From assembly GCF_902635505.1 (NCBI RefSeq), contig NC_045428.1, positions 432,427,106 to 432,491,105 on the forward strand: DNA of 64,000 nucleotides, in the 5' to 3' direction. Source of the DNA: Sarcophilus harrisii (lineage: Eukaryota > Chordata > Mammalia > Dasyuromorphia > Dasyuridae). Below, piece by piece: positions 41,215-52,335 of this stretch; within the stretch, counting starts at the first letter, position 1, and every line of letters begins with the position of its first letter. The position numbers were made by a program, and so were the translations under genes. A model generated the notes under the pieces. That model saw nothing but the letters and a program-made list of their open reading frames with translations, was not told the DNA's origin and did no database searches.

Positions 41215-41410
41215 AATTGACCCTGTAGTTAGAGTGTTGGCCTGCAGTGAAAAAGACTGGGCAAATTTTTAAACTCCTCTATCTGCCTTAGTTTCCTCAA
41301 ATGTGAAATGGAGATTATACTACCAAAGACTTCACAGGTTGTAATAATTAAATGGCATAATATTTGTATAACACTTAGCATAGTGCTTGGCACATAGGAG
41401 GTACTTCCTT
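41215..41410 (+). mobile_element. MIR-type SINE
   Basis: Diverged copy: CCTTAGTTTCCTCAAATGTG, CATAGTGCTTGGCACATAGG. Confidence 0.65.
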
Positions 41411-41429
41411 TGAAAAATAACAAGCTATG

Positions 41430-41680
41430 CTTTTTTTTTTTTAACTTTCCCATTTTTTTCCCCTTTTTGTTCTGATTTTTTTTGGTGCATCAGGATAAAT
41501 GTAGAAATATGTTTAGAAGAACTGCATATGTTTAACCTATATTGGATTACTTGCTGTCTAGGGGAGAGGGAGTGGAAGGGAGGGAAAAAATTTTGGAACA
41601 CAAGGTTTTGCAAGGCTGAATATTGAAAACTATTTTTGCATGTATTTTGAAAATAAAAAAGCTATTACTAAAAAGAAAAG
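41430..41680 (+). mobile_element. L1 3' end
   Basis: GAAGAACTGCATATGTTTAA, GCTGTCTAGGGGAGAGGGAG and GCAAGGCTGAATATTGAAAA, then an A-rich tail. Same family as the 11.0-kb copy. Confidence 0.75.
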
Positions 41681-41894
41681 AAAAAGAAAAACAATAAGTT
41701 AGTCAATTGTCTCTGATTCCAGAATATTTTCTATCTTACTTACAATTTTTGTTTTTTAATAAAGGTTGGCTCTGACAAGAGAACTTACATTTTAAACAGG
41801 ATTCCCAGGCTAGCCATGTTTTTATTCTTCTGCAAGCTGGACTCTTGACTCTCTGGACTTTCTCTATCAAGCTCCAGTGTGTATAATCTTCTCC

Positions 41895-42060
41895 TACATT
41901 TTCATCTTTTCTGTGTTGTCTTCCCCCATTAGAATGTAAGCTTCTTGAGGGCAAGGACTACCATTTTTTTTTTCTTCTTGTATTTATAGTCTCAATACTT
42001 AGTATGGTGTTTGGAATACAGTAAGTGCTTAATTAATGCTTCTTGACTCCACATGATTGT
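41895..42060 (+). mobile_element. L2 3' end
   Basis: CCCCATTAGAATGTAAGCTT, TTGAGGGCAAGGACTACC, CAGTAAGTGCTTAATTAATG. Confidence 0.7.
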
Positions 42061-42099
42061 CACTTTGTATTAATTCATATGTTTTACCAATCTTCTCTG

Positions 42100-42638
42100 A
42101 AACTGTTCTTTTTATCATTTTACATGGCAGAAATATTATTCTATTATATTAATAATCATAATTTGTTCAGCCATTCCTCAAATGATATAAATCTCCTCAG
42201 TTTTTAATTCTTTGTCACCATGAAAAAAGCTGCTTAATATATTTATAAAGATGGATCTTTCTTTGAACTCTTTAGATTTAGACCTAGAAGTGTTAAAAGG
42301 ATATACTATGCATAGTATATCAGCTTTTGAGACATGTTTTAAAATAGTCTTCCAGAATGTCTGTTCTAATTCACAGCTCTAACAACAGTGTTTTCCCACA
42401 GCTCCTTTTGTATCATTTTAGGCAATCTGATAATACTAGGTAGAACCTCAGAGATGTTTGATTTTCATGTATCTAGTTATTAGTGATTTGGGGCATTTTT
42501 AAATTGGTTATTGGTCACTTGGATTTTTTCCTCTAATAACTGCCTATTTATATCCTCGGATCTCTTATCAATTGGGGGATGACTTTTATTCTCATGCATT
42601 TAAGTTTCCTCTTAAATGCATGAGAATAAAAGTCACAC

Positions 42639-42673
<35 letters not shown>

Positions 42674-42720
42674 TGTATTCAGAATGTAATCCTTATCAGA
42701 AAAAAAAAGGTTGTTACAAA
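42100..42720 (-). mobile_element. Old L1 ORF2 3' region
   Basis: Diverged antisense L1: TTGTTCAGCCATTCCTCAAA, TTCACAGCTCTAACAACAGT, TCTCTTATCAATTGGGGGAT. A 24-bp perfect inverted repeat sits in it. Confidence 0.65.
42581..42634. repeat. Perfect 24-bp inverted repeat
   Basis: Arms 42581-42604 and 42611-42634 are exact reverse complements, with TTTCCT between. An (AT)n run follows at 42640-42662. The left arm fits the L1 consensus, so the right arm looks like a newly made copy. Confidence 0.95.
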
Positions 42721-42765
42721 GCTTTCTCTACAATCTCTCCTTTTCTTCTAATTTTAGCAAAGCAA

Positions 42766-42895
42766 TCCAGTTTGAGTGACTTGCCCAGGATCACAAAGGT
42801 ATTTAAGTGTCTGAGTCGAAATTTGAATTCTGGTTCTCCTGATTCCAAGGCAGGTGTTCTTTCTATCCTCTGTTCCACTCAGCTGCCCCTTCCGG
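42766..42895 (-). mobile_element. tRNA-derived marsupial SINE
   Basis: Antisense: CTTGCCCAGGATCACAAAGG and CTGATTCCAAGGCAGGTGTT, ending CAGCTGCCCC. Confidence 0.65.
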
Positions 42896-42904
42896 CTTTT
42901 CTTT

Positions 42905-43055
42905 TTTTCCCCTGAGGCAATTGGGGTTAAGTGATTTTGCCCAGGGTCACACAGGTAGGAAGTGTTAAGTGTCTGAGGTCAGATTTGAATTTAGGTCCTC
43001 CTGACTTCAGGGCTGGTGCTCTATCCACTGCATCATCTAGCTGCCCCAGCCTTTT
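42905..43055 (-). mobile_element. tRNA-derived marsupial SINE
   Basis: Well-kept antisense copy: CTGAGGCAATTGGGGTTAAG, GTCCTCCTGACTTCAGGGCT, ending ATCTAGCTGCCCC. Confidence 0.85.
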
Positions 43056-43377
43056 TTAAAACTTCAGCTGACACATGATAGATTTTTCTTTAGCCCTTTA
43101 TTATAACTGAATCTATCTCTTTCAAGTGAATTTCTTAAGAACAGCGTATTGATATATTCTTCTTCCTAAGTCATTCTCTTATCCTCTTTTGTTTTATGGT
43201 GAGTTCATCCAAATAACATTCACACTTATGATTATTAGTTGTGTATTTCCCTTTATCTTATTCTCCTACAAGTTTTCTTCTTTTTATTTCTAGCCTATTC
43301 TTTATAAAGAAAAAAGTGGTAAGAATGGAGTGTGCTTACCACTATCAATCTATGCTTGATGTAATATTCTTCTGTTC

Positions 43378-43530
43378 TTTTTTTTTCTTTCCTTCACCCA
43401 GTCCCAATCATAAGTTCTTTTTCCTCCCTCCCTCCCTCTGTCTCTTTCTTTCTTTGTTTTTCTTTCTCTCTCCTTTTCTCTTTCTTCTCTCTCTTTCTTT
43501 ATTTCTTCCTTTCCTTTTCTTTTCTTGATC
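43378..43530 (+). repeat. Pyrimidine-rich tract
   Basis: About 150 bp of nearly pure C/T (TCTT, TTCC, CTCC units). Confidence 0.8.
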
Positions 43531-44222
43531 CATCTGCTGCTTTAAAATTTGTTTTTCTTATGATGAATCCCTCTCTTCTACCTTTCCACCTCATATGATT
43601 TCCTTATATTTACCACCCTCCCCTTCTAAGGAATTGCTAAACAAGAATGAATATTTAGTCAATATTTGATGAATTATTATCAACTACATGTATGTACTTG
43701 TATGTACTAGTTTGGACTATGTATCAAGTCTCAGTTTTGATACAGCTGTGTCTTCACACATGAAAAAAAAATTGTGCCAACAAAAAGATGAGTATTGGAA
43801 TGGCTAAAATATAAAGGCAAATTACACGGTGACACTATTACCCTGATCCTTAGGTTGAATGGTGTAAAGCAAAAGATATAACCATGGTTGGCCCTAGAGG
43901 AAAGCATTGAAATGGGTGGGGTAAGAAGGTGATGGAAGTAAAATTTGGGTTAGTCTGGAAGGGGGCAGGAATGAATGGTTCTGAGTGATGGAGAACCAGG
44001 TGGCAATTAGCACAGTGGGTATTTCCTAGTTTCTTATTTCAATCAGAGATAATAGGCAGCAGCTCCTACACAAACTTGAGATAAATGGAGAAGCTGGTAG
44101 TCGATCGAGGGGATGTGATTGGAAGGAGGAAGGATGTGCTAGGAAGTGTAGAAGCACTGAAAACAAAACAAGAAAAGTAGGCCTAGAATTTGGATGTGCT
44201 GCCCGGGGAGGGAAGGGGGGCC

Positions 44223-44867
44223 ATGGAGAGATTCGTTTGTTTCCCCTTGTATCAGGGCTATGGAAACCCCCTGGCCGTGGGCAGGCCCAGCCTCCCCAAG
44301 CAGAAACACCCTGGCCCTTCCGCTTTCTTGGTGGGTCCTGGGCAAGTGCCCGCCAACCCCGGTGACTATTTGGACAGTTACAAGCGGGCACAGCTCAAGG
44401 CCATCCTATCTCAGGTGAACCCCAACATGAGCCTGCGGCTGTGCAAAGCAAACACCAAAGACGTGGGGGTGCAGGTCAGCCCGCGGGCGGATAAGTTCAT
44501 TCAATGCTCCCTGGGGCCTCGGACCCTGCACAGCGGCTCCCCCTGCGAAGGCGGCAGCCCCTCCGGCGTCTCCACACGAGGCTTCTATTCTCCAGTGCTG
44601 GGTCGGGGGTTCCTGCTCCGCCTCAACAAGCAAGAAGGCCAGGGGAAAGGGAAGTCGTTCTCGGAGCCAGTGGAGTCCGGACCTCAGCAGCCCTTTTCTC
44701 CAGAGGCAGAAGGGACCAAGGAGGCTGAGGAACAGCCACCCCAGCTGGAAGAGAACCCCCAGGGGGAGGGAGATGAAGAGACTGATGCCCCAGGGCAGGA
44801 GACCCAAGATGGGGAGGCTGAACTTCAGAAGGAGGGAATTATTCTTCCCAGGAAGCCCACTTTCCAG
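44223..44867 (+). CDS. ZAR1L: ZAR1L coding exon 1
   Basis: 645 nt, GC-rich compared with its surroundings. Donor TTTCCAG|GTGAGTC. The acidic Glu/Gln/Pro-rich tail (about residues 155-205) is low complexity and differs from human. If exon 1 has an upstream acceptor, the TTCTTATTTCAATCAG ending at 44046 is a good candidate; this would give a 5' UTR spliced from the CpG island 11.5 kb away (inference). Confidence 0.95.
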
Positions 44868-47800
44868 GTGAGTCCCATCTTTAAAGGCTAACCCCTCTCC
44901 CAATTGTTCTCGGCCACCAGCATGGGTCTGTCCCTGTGCAATTTCCAAAGGTCTGTGAAAAACTGAGCAACCAGCTTTCTTTTATTTGAGGGAAGAAAAT
45001 AGAAAGTAATATTCATTTTTGAATGATAGTACACTCTTCTCTTCAGAAGGGCGACAGCAAATCATCTCAACTTTTTGGGCCTCTGTTTTCTTATCTGCAA
45101 AGAGAGTGAGTGTGTGTGTGTGTGTGTGTGTGTGACATGAGCTCTACAGTCTCTTTAATTTACGATCCTGTTCTGTGGTCTTATAAGACTAGTTTCAAGT
45201 TCAGATTAACCTTTGGTTTTACATGCTTATGTGCAGAGGGCCCTGTCATGATGAGGAAACCTCTAGTTTGGAACCTAGAGGAAAAAAAAATTAAGTTTGC
45301 ATTTGGCCTGATTCCAGCCCCCATTAGCTGACTGACAGGGTAAGGGGCTTAGTTTACTCTTCTGGAAAAGCCCTTGGTGGTTGTTTGGGAAATGCTTGTT
45401 TGTGCTAGATAAGATATTAAATTTTCAGGAATCTTCTGGATTCTTTTTTCTCATGCATCTTAAGTCCCACGTCCACACTGTAAAAGTAATAGTGTGACTA
45501 CTCTTGGCTTTTAAATATGGCAACTAGAGCACAAAGGACAAGCTAATTTTTGAATCCTGTTAATATTAGTATTGACCCACTATGTTTTTCTGCGTAGTTT
45601 GAATATTTCCTTTCATCCTATTCCCAAACGTGTACAATTGATGATTATATGATTCAGAAGCCTAGTGATGTTACTGATTTTGCAAATAACTATTATTTGC
45701 CAATTTCTGAGGTGTAAATCCTCACATCAAAAATTTAACAATCAGTGATGAAATACAATTGTACTGTAAGAAGAGGACTTCAAAAAAAAAAAAAAAAAAA
45801 ACCCAAAACCCTGGGAAGTCTTTTATGAATAGAAACAAAGTATGGTAAGAACTAAGAACATTATATATAGTAACAGAAATATTATAAGGATGATCAGCTG
45901 TGAAAGACTTAGCTACTCTGATCAAGATAATGAACCAAGGAAATTCCAGAGAATCCATGATGAAAAATGCTATCTATGAACTAAATGACATCTAAAGGTG
46001 GTACTCATTTTGGCATCCTATATTTCTATAAGCATTGCACATTATCCCATTATCTATGTAAAGAGAAAGTAAAGAGAAAACGGATTAACTCTCAGGATAG
46101 ATTGAAGCATAATTAAAAAAAACTGTCTTTTATGTTTTCTTTTGCAACATGGCTAACATGAAATTTATTTTGCATGATTTCACATGTATAATACCCATCA
46201 TATTGCTTGCTTTCTCATTGGTTAAGTGATGAAAAGGGAGAGGGGAGATTTGTAATTCACAGTTTTAAAAAAATGAATATTAAAAAATGTTTAAATGTAA
46301 TTGAGAAATATTTAATGAAAATATATTTATGACATGTTATTTTATATTTATAATGATAATTATAGTAAATAATTATATTATTAATATTAAAATCTATTAA
46401 AAATTAATAACCAGTTCTAGCTAGATAAGGTACTGGATTAGGATTTTAAAGGAGAAATTTAGTGTCCAAAACAAATAGTAGTGACAGTCTCATTGTTTGC
46501 TGTCCTGGCCAGATTATATCTAGATTTCCTATTATATCCTAGTATGACTAGCTCATTTTAGGAGAGATACTTATAAGGCAAAGCTTGTCCAAAGAAGGGT
46601 TAGTAGAATGAGAATGAGGAATTTAAAATGGCTGGAAGAAATGAATGTTTACTTGGCCCACAGCAGAGAATATTGGGAGCAAGAATAAGAACTAGCCTTA
46701 AATATATGAAGGGTTGTCATATGACAGAGGTATGAGACTTTTTCCTCTTAATCACAGAAGACATTTGGATACAAGGGATGGAAATTGCAACAGCAGATTT
46801 TTATTCTCTAATAAAGAAACTGCTAACAATTGCAACTGTCCCAAACTTGAATGGTGGGCTGCCTTGACAAAATACTGAGCTCCTCAGTCACTAGAGCTTT
46901 TCAAGCAGAGGCTGAATGACTGTTAAAGGATTTTGTAGAAGGGATGATTTTTCTGTTTTGGGTTACATCAGATGACCTCCAAGGTCTTGTGTGGTTCTGA
47001 AATTCTTTGTTATTTAAGGATAATGTGTAATGCTTATAGAAATATGGAATGCCATTATTAAAGAGGCATCTTTAGTTATTGTTTAGCTCAATCTCAGTTA
47101 CAAATAAAGAAACTTAGGCCCAGGAGGTAGAGTGACTTGGAATTGGTGTTTAGAATTCTTAAAAGAATCTGGGGCATTTTTCCAAAACCCAGAGCATCCC
47201 ATTATTTAGGAGCAGTGGAGCCTAATGACAAAAGATTAAGCAAACTTTGTTCTCTTTGGTTTATCTCTTAAATTTTATAAGATGCTAAAAACAGTCAAGA
47301 GAATAGCTGTATCTTGAGGGTAGTCATGAGCTTTTCTTCTTCTTTCCTTATTGCAGTTTTTGGAACAGAAATATGGTTACTTTCATTGTAAAGACTGTAA
47401 GACCAGGTGGGAGAGTGCTTATGTCTGGTGTATTTCTGGGACTAATAAGGTAAGTGAAAAGAATAACTAGAAGAAATATTTTTCTTCTAGCTCTTAAGGT
47501 GAAAATATTTTTTGGCCTATTGGCCCTCTTTACTAATGAAATCCTTGGTCTAGAATACAGAAAACAACTTTCTATACTCTGCCATGGTCAGATTGCTTCT
47601 GAAATACTGTGTTCAATTTGAACACCACATTTTGAACACTACATTTTAGGAAGGAATTTAATAAGCTAGAGAGCTGAAGGGCTTCAAGTCTGTTCTATGT
47701 GATCCACAGATGGAAAAAAGGACCCCAGCCTAGAAATGACCCTGGGGAAATATATTATCTTTGGCCTGTCATGTGAAAAAGATTATTATACTTGTTCTGT

Positions 47801-49745
47801 TTGGGTAATGAGTAGAAGTTAAAAAGAGGTGAAATAAAGCTTTATGTCAGGAAAAACTTCTTAAGAATTAGAATTGTCCAAAAGTAGAATAGTTGGTTTC
47901 AGATCCTGCAGTTTTCCCTCTAACTGGAGGTATTTACACAGTTATCTACCTTTATCATGTAAATGTCGATTACAATGACATGCTTTTTTTTTTTTTTTTT
48001 TCAAAAAAAAAAAATTTACACTTGGGAACCAAGATCAGTTTGTGTTTTTCTGATCACTACAAAAAAAAAAAAAGAAAAAGAAAAAAAAAAACAGAAAACC
48101 CAACTTTAAAAAGTCTTAACACAAAGTGTAAATAGGACCACAGTTTATGAATTTGCTGTTTATTTTTTCTTCTTGGTCATTAGTTACACAAATATGTAGA
48201 GGCACACAATCCACACATACTTGTAATATACAAGGTGAAAGGTATACACATGTGGATGTATGTGTACACATGCACAGATACCTATATAGATACATATGTG
48301 GATATATGCAACCAACACACAGCACATCTATGACAATAGGTAGTTAATGCTGAATGTCATTAAATATACTTGATATTTTGCTTTTCTGCCTCTGGTACAA
48401 TAGAAAGAACAAGATTTCTGGTGGTGGAAGATCTGGATTTAAATCCTGCTTCTGAAACTTACTCCCTGTGACTTGGGGAAATCACAAAATTTCACTTAGT
48501 CTTAGTTTCCTCATCTATAGAATAAAAGGCTTGGTCTAGATGTCCTCTGGGTCTCTTTTAAGCTCTAGATACTGTTAGGTCAGATGGACATTTTTTTGGT
48601 GTACTTATGGGTTGAACCACTTTCTTAGGGAATCAAGAAATTTTCATGGTAGACCACCAGATGGAGCAATGAGTATGAAGTGCCTCATCATAAGGGTATT
48701 ACATCCAAAAGCTTGCTTTCCTGGAGGAAGGAAAAGAGAACAAAGCAGTATAATTGTTCTGAAGCTTGAGCAGACAACTAGTGGTCTAAATCTGACCTTG
48801 AGATCTAGTTCTGTATCAATACAGTGAATAAAAATTTGCATTTATTTTGCTCTTTGTAGATAAGAATAGGGTCAATTTTACTTGGATTAAGAATAGGAGA
48901 ATTGAGATATGTAAACTTTTATAAATGCCAAATCTCTCTTTAGGTTTATTTCAAACAACTTTGTCGCAAATGTCAAAAGAGCTTTAACCCTTATCGAGTG
49001 GAAGGGATCCAGTGCCAGGTAAGCCAGGATTTTGTTTACAATTATCAATAGAAGTTAGGATATAATCATAAACCTCTCCTTTCCAATGTACATAATAATC
49101 TAACCAAACCATTCCAGAAGGTATTTTAAACAATTACAAAATAATTTTCATTAGAGAAAATGATTTTACAATTTTTTGGGTAACTTCATCTAATGTTTCA
49201 GTACTTCTTGGGAAAATCTGTCAATTTAAGTCTCATTCTATAGCAAAATTTCTTGAATTGTGGGGTCATAACCCTATATGGTGATCACATAACTGAATAT
49301 ATGGGGGTGATGAAATTATTTGTCAGTAAATGTTTGATTTTTATACCTGTTTTATATACCTAATTTCTCCTCATCAAAGTCTTCTTCTTGATACCATCTT
49401 CCACAGTATTTCTTTCCCACAAAAAGCATGGAATTTAAATAAACTTAAGTTGTGACTCAGTTTGACTTATAACTCCTTGAAGAAATAAAAGCAAGATGAA
49501 CAGTAAATATGGTTCATAATCCACTGATGGTGCTTTAGATTCATTTTTGGTTGTTTTTCCTCCCTAAACTGAAGGAAACATTCTTTTTTTTCCCCTTAAA
49601 GACTTGTTCAAAGTCTCGCTGCTCCTGTCCTCAGAAGAAAAGACATATTGACCTAAAGAGGCCTCATCGCCAAGAGCTCTGTGGTCGCTGCAAAGACAAG
49701 AGACTCTCCTGTGATAATATTTACAGCTTTAAGTATATTGTCTGA
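44223..49745 (+). CDS. ZAR1L: ZAR1L, complete coding region
   Basis: ZAR1-like protein is an oocyte/early-embryo RNA-binding factor; the family binds maternal mRNA 3' UTRs and controls their translation in the cytoplasm. Four coding exons (645, 93, 75 and 144 nt) give 318 codons, close to the human length of about 321. All introns are GT-AG and in phase 0. The N-terminal two-thirds is Pro/Glu-rich, with conserved blocks YKRAQLKAILSQ and EVGVQVSP-like DVGVQVSP. The C-terminal ~100 residues form the zf-3CxxC/ZAR1 zinc domain, with CKDC, CRKC, CQTC and CGRC pairs. The start MERFV has a strong Kozak context (GGGGCCATGG) and matches human. An in-frame ATG 11 codons upstream (44190) is judged non-coding. 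The gene is divergent from BRCA2. Confidence 0.97.
45108..45134 (+). repeat. (GT)n
   Basis: Short GT microsatellite in ZAR1L intron 1. Confidence 0.9.
45835..46300 (+). mobile_element. Old L1-type 3' end
   Basis: Diverged sense copy: GATCAGCTGTGAAAGACTTA, AAATTCCAGAGAATCCATGA, GCAACATGGCTAACATGAAA. Class judged from order of landmarks shared with the 11.0-kb copy. Confidence 0.5.
46430..47020 (+). mobile_element. L3/CR1 LINE 3' part
   Basis: Sense copy: TTTTCAAGCAGAGGCTGAAT, GATGACCTCCAAGGTCTTGT. In ZAR1L intron 1. Confidence 0.65.
47357..47449 (+). CDS. ZAR1L: ZAR1L exon 2
   Basis: 93 nt after acceptor CTTATTGCAG, donor AATAAG|GTAAGTG. It encodes FLEQKYGYFHCKDCKTRW then ESAYVWCISGTNK, nearly identical to human. 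First CxxC pair of the zinc domain. Confidence 0.97.
47575..47900 (+). mobile_element. L3/CR1 fragment
   Basis: AAATACTGTGTTCAATTTGA, then AAGCTTTATGTCAGGAAAAA, typical L3 order. In ZAR1L intron 2. Confidence 0.5.
48390..48570 (+). mobile_element. MIR-type SINE with L3-like tail
   Basis: GGATTTAAATCCTGCTTCTG, CTTAGTTTCCTCATCTATAG, TGGTCTAGATGTCCTCTGGG. Confidence 0.65.
48944..49018 (+). CDS. ZAR1L: ZAR1L exon 3
   Basis: 75 nt, acceptor CTCTCTTTAG, donor TGCCAG|GTAAGCC. It encodes VYFKQLCRKCQKSFNPYRVE plus GIQCQ, near-identical to human ZAR1L. Confidence 0.97.
49240..49375 (+). mobile_element. hAT-type MITE (partial)
   Basis: Shares GTGGGGTCATAACCC, GATGAAATTATTTGTCAGTA and a TTTTATATACCT stretch with the copies at 54.8 and 57.4 kb. 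Confidence 0.5.
49602..49745 (+). CDS. ZAR1L: ZAR1L exon 4 and stop
   Basis: Acceptor TCCCCTTAAAG; 47 codons and TGA. It encodes TCSKSRCSCPQKKRHIDL and the basic, Cys-rich end finishing in IYSFKYIV. It holds the last zinc ligands and the basic patch thought to contact RNA. Confidence 0.97.
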   Translation, partial: TCSKSRCSCPQKKRHIDLKRPHRQELCGRCKDKRLSCDNIYSFKYIV

Positions 49746-49898
49746 AGACCAGTGAGGCTGATGATAGGGTCCTGGGGCTCCTTTTGTTGCATTTTGTCTA
49801 TTCTTTTGTCATTTGGCTTTGACCTGGCATGGAAAATGGATTAGGCTTTTGTATTTTTTTGTAAAATTTGTAGAATGAAAACTGAATAGTATAAATAG

Positions 49899-49909
49899 AA
49901 TAAAATAAA
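49899..49909 (+). terminator. ZAR1L: ZAR1L poly(A) signals
   Basis: Two overlapping AATAAA hexamers (49899 and 49904), about 155 nt after the stop, imply a very short 3' UTR. Confidence 0.7.
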
Positions 49910-51639
49910 AGTAACTCATGTAAAATTCATGGCAAAGGCATGTTCAGTGTGGTGATTATGGGACATAGTGAAGTAGAGGGCTATGGACAATATTTTATAT
50001 TTATGATAATGTTGAGAGCTACAATTGGTTGTGTGGGGACAGATTATACATAGTCTACAGTCATTGTACCCCACTAAGAGAGGAAGCAAATGTCCTAGTA
50101 ATTTGGTATACTATGGAGGTATGTGCTTCCTGATGGTGGAAGACTGAATTGTGGCAAGAACAAGTTGAGAAATACTTGTTAGAAAAATGGATATTGGATC
50201 TCCAGCTATAGTTGATTAACCTACTCAACTACATTTGACACAAACATAAAACATATGTTTTATCCACCAAACCTTCCTGTGGTCAGTTAAGACAGATGTC
50301 GAATAGAAGGTCTTCTACGTACAAACAGGCTGAAATAGAAAAACGAACATGCAAGTTACTTTTCATTTAATGTACATGTACCATTCTAGTTACTGCAAGT
50401 GGAATATTATATTTACTCCTTTTAGAGTATGGATTTGGCTCATCTGCTTGGCTAAAAATGCAGATAAGCCAGCTCTAAACTTGTGTCCAGGGCTACTTCT
50501 AAGTGGTAGCCTGCTTTTATAGAAGTGAATATCCCATCCTTTGATTCTTGAGATGGATCGGCTATTTTATAGAATAATATTGGCCTCTGCTTTCACAAAG
50601 TAGTATTAGTTAGTATGGCTAAATATTAAGCTGCTGTTTAGTCTTTTGAAGCTTCTGAATTCCAAATCTAAAGTTTCTTATCTGTAGGGCTTAGTGTATG
50701 ATAGACATAACATGACAACATTAATTAGCCTTTTAATAAAGTAATTTGCCACTTCCTTGAGAAACAGGTGAAACTAATGAAAGGACAATGGTGGCTCATG
50801 AGTGGCAATGGCTGTTGGTAGATGAGTGATGGTATTGATCCACCTTATGCTCTAATCTCTTGATGCTCTACTTTTTCTTTAGCTGTGAGACTGATGGTTG
50901 GCATGACAGTTGGCGGGACATTAAGATGGACTTGGATAATTAATACCAAATGTTTAACATTTCAAATTGAGTCCTAATTAGGCTTCCCAGTAAGTAGATT
51001 TTAGGTTGATCTTTCCACAAGAAGAAGCTTAACAAGTTTTATAACTTTGGGTAGGGAGGAAGTAGTTGAACACAAATCCTGTTGATGATTTATCCTAAAA
51101 ATTATCTAAGTAGGAGAAAAAATCCAAATCTTCATTTTTCTCTTTTTCTTCTCTACCACTCAAGTATATTATCTCTTATCAAATCTGCCAAGATAAGCTT
51201 CCTATTGAAGGAACTCTGAAGCATAAAGAACAAAATAATCATCTTAGTGGATTAATTCCTGAGCTTCTTTGCCTTACCTTTCTGAAAGTAAGAAAGTAAA
51301 CAAAAGAGAAGCAACAAAAGCCTTAATGCCCAACAAAATACACCCCCTGTTCCTAGCAGACAGAAGAGTTTTTTGTTTGTTTGTTTGTTTTTGTGGACTT
51401 AGAGCTTACCTGTTTGTTAGCTGTAATAAGGACGTACATTTCTTCTATTCTCAGTATTCCTCTAAACTCTTCTTGGGCCTCTGGTCTTTCCTGTTCTTGT
51501 TAGTTAAACTAGTACCTTTAAAGATCACATCTATGCTGATGATTTCCCAAATCTATCATTCTAAGCCTTGAACTCAATGGAAACATCATGGCTGAGCATA
51601 AAGAAGCCTACCTTCTAGCGGCCAAGATCTTGGGTTTTA

Positions 51640-51795
51640 TTTTATTTTATTTTATTTTTTTGCTGAGGCAATTGGGGTTAAGTGATTTGCTCAGGTCACG
51701 CAGCCATGAAGTGTTAATTGTCTGAGGTCACATTTGAATTCGGGTCCTCCTGAATTCAGGACTGGTGCTCTACCCACTGCACCACCTAGCTGCCC
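51640..51795 (-). mobile_element. tRNA-derived marsupial SINE with TSD
   Basis: Antisense; starts with a (TTTTA)n tail and ends ACCTAGCTGCCCC. Flanks CAAGATCTTGGGTTTTA (51623-51639) and CAAGATTTTGGGTTTTA (51796-51812) differ by one base. Confidence 0.9.
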
Positions 51796-51812
51796 CAAGA
51801 TTTTGGGTTTTA

Positions 51813-52065
51813 AAGTCAGCTAGATAGCATAATGGACACAGCTTTGGGTCTGGAGTTGGGAAGATCTGAGTTCAAATACTACCTCACTTATTATAGTTTT
51901 GTGACCCTGGGCAAGTCCCTTAATCTATTTGCCTCAGTTTCCTCAGCTGAAAAATGGGGATAACAATAGCTCCCAAACTTGTGAAAATTAATGAAATATG
52001 TACATATATCTTAACGGTGCCTGGCATACAGTGCATGTTGAACAAATGCCTTTTTAAAAATTTCT
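51813..52065 (+). mobile_element. MIR-type SINE
   Basis: AGATCTGAGTTCAAATACTA, GGGCAAGTCCCTTAATCTAT, AAAATGGGGATAACAATAGC, GTGCCTGGCATACAGTGC. Confidence 0.75.
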
Positions 52066-52229
52066 GCCTGCCTGCGGGTTTTTTTTTTTCTACTTATTGC
52101 TTAGAAAGGAATTTTAGTGATTTCTTAGTACATCTTATTTCCAACAGACTGCATTTCTTTGTATATATCCATCATGCCCTGTGCCAGTATCTCTCCCTTC
52201 CCCTCTCACTTTCTTCTGGGAGTTGTCTT

Positions 52230-52335
52230 TTTCTCTTTAGACTGTAAGCTTGAGTGCAGGAAGATCCTTCTTTTTCATGTTTGTATCCTAGCACTTGGCA
52301 CAGTGCTTGGCACAGAGTAGTCATAATGTTCACTG
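52230..52335 (+). mobile_element. L2 3' end
   Basis: TAGACTGTAAGCTTGAGTGC, TATCCTAGCACTTGGCACAG. Confidence 0.6.

Noticed and set aside
44406-44948. 180-codon minus-strand frame
   Set aside because: Shadow of ZAR1L exon 1.
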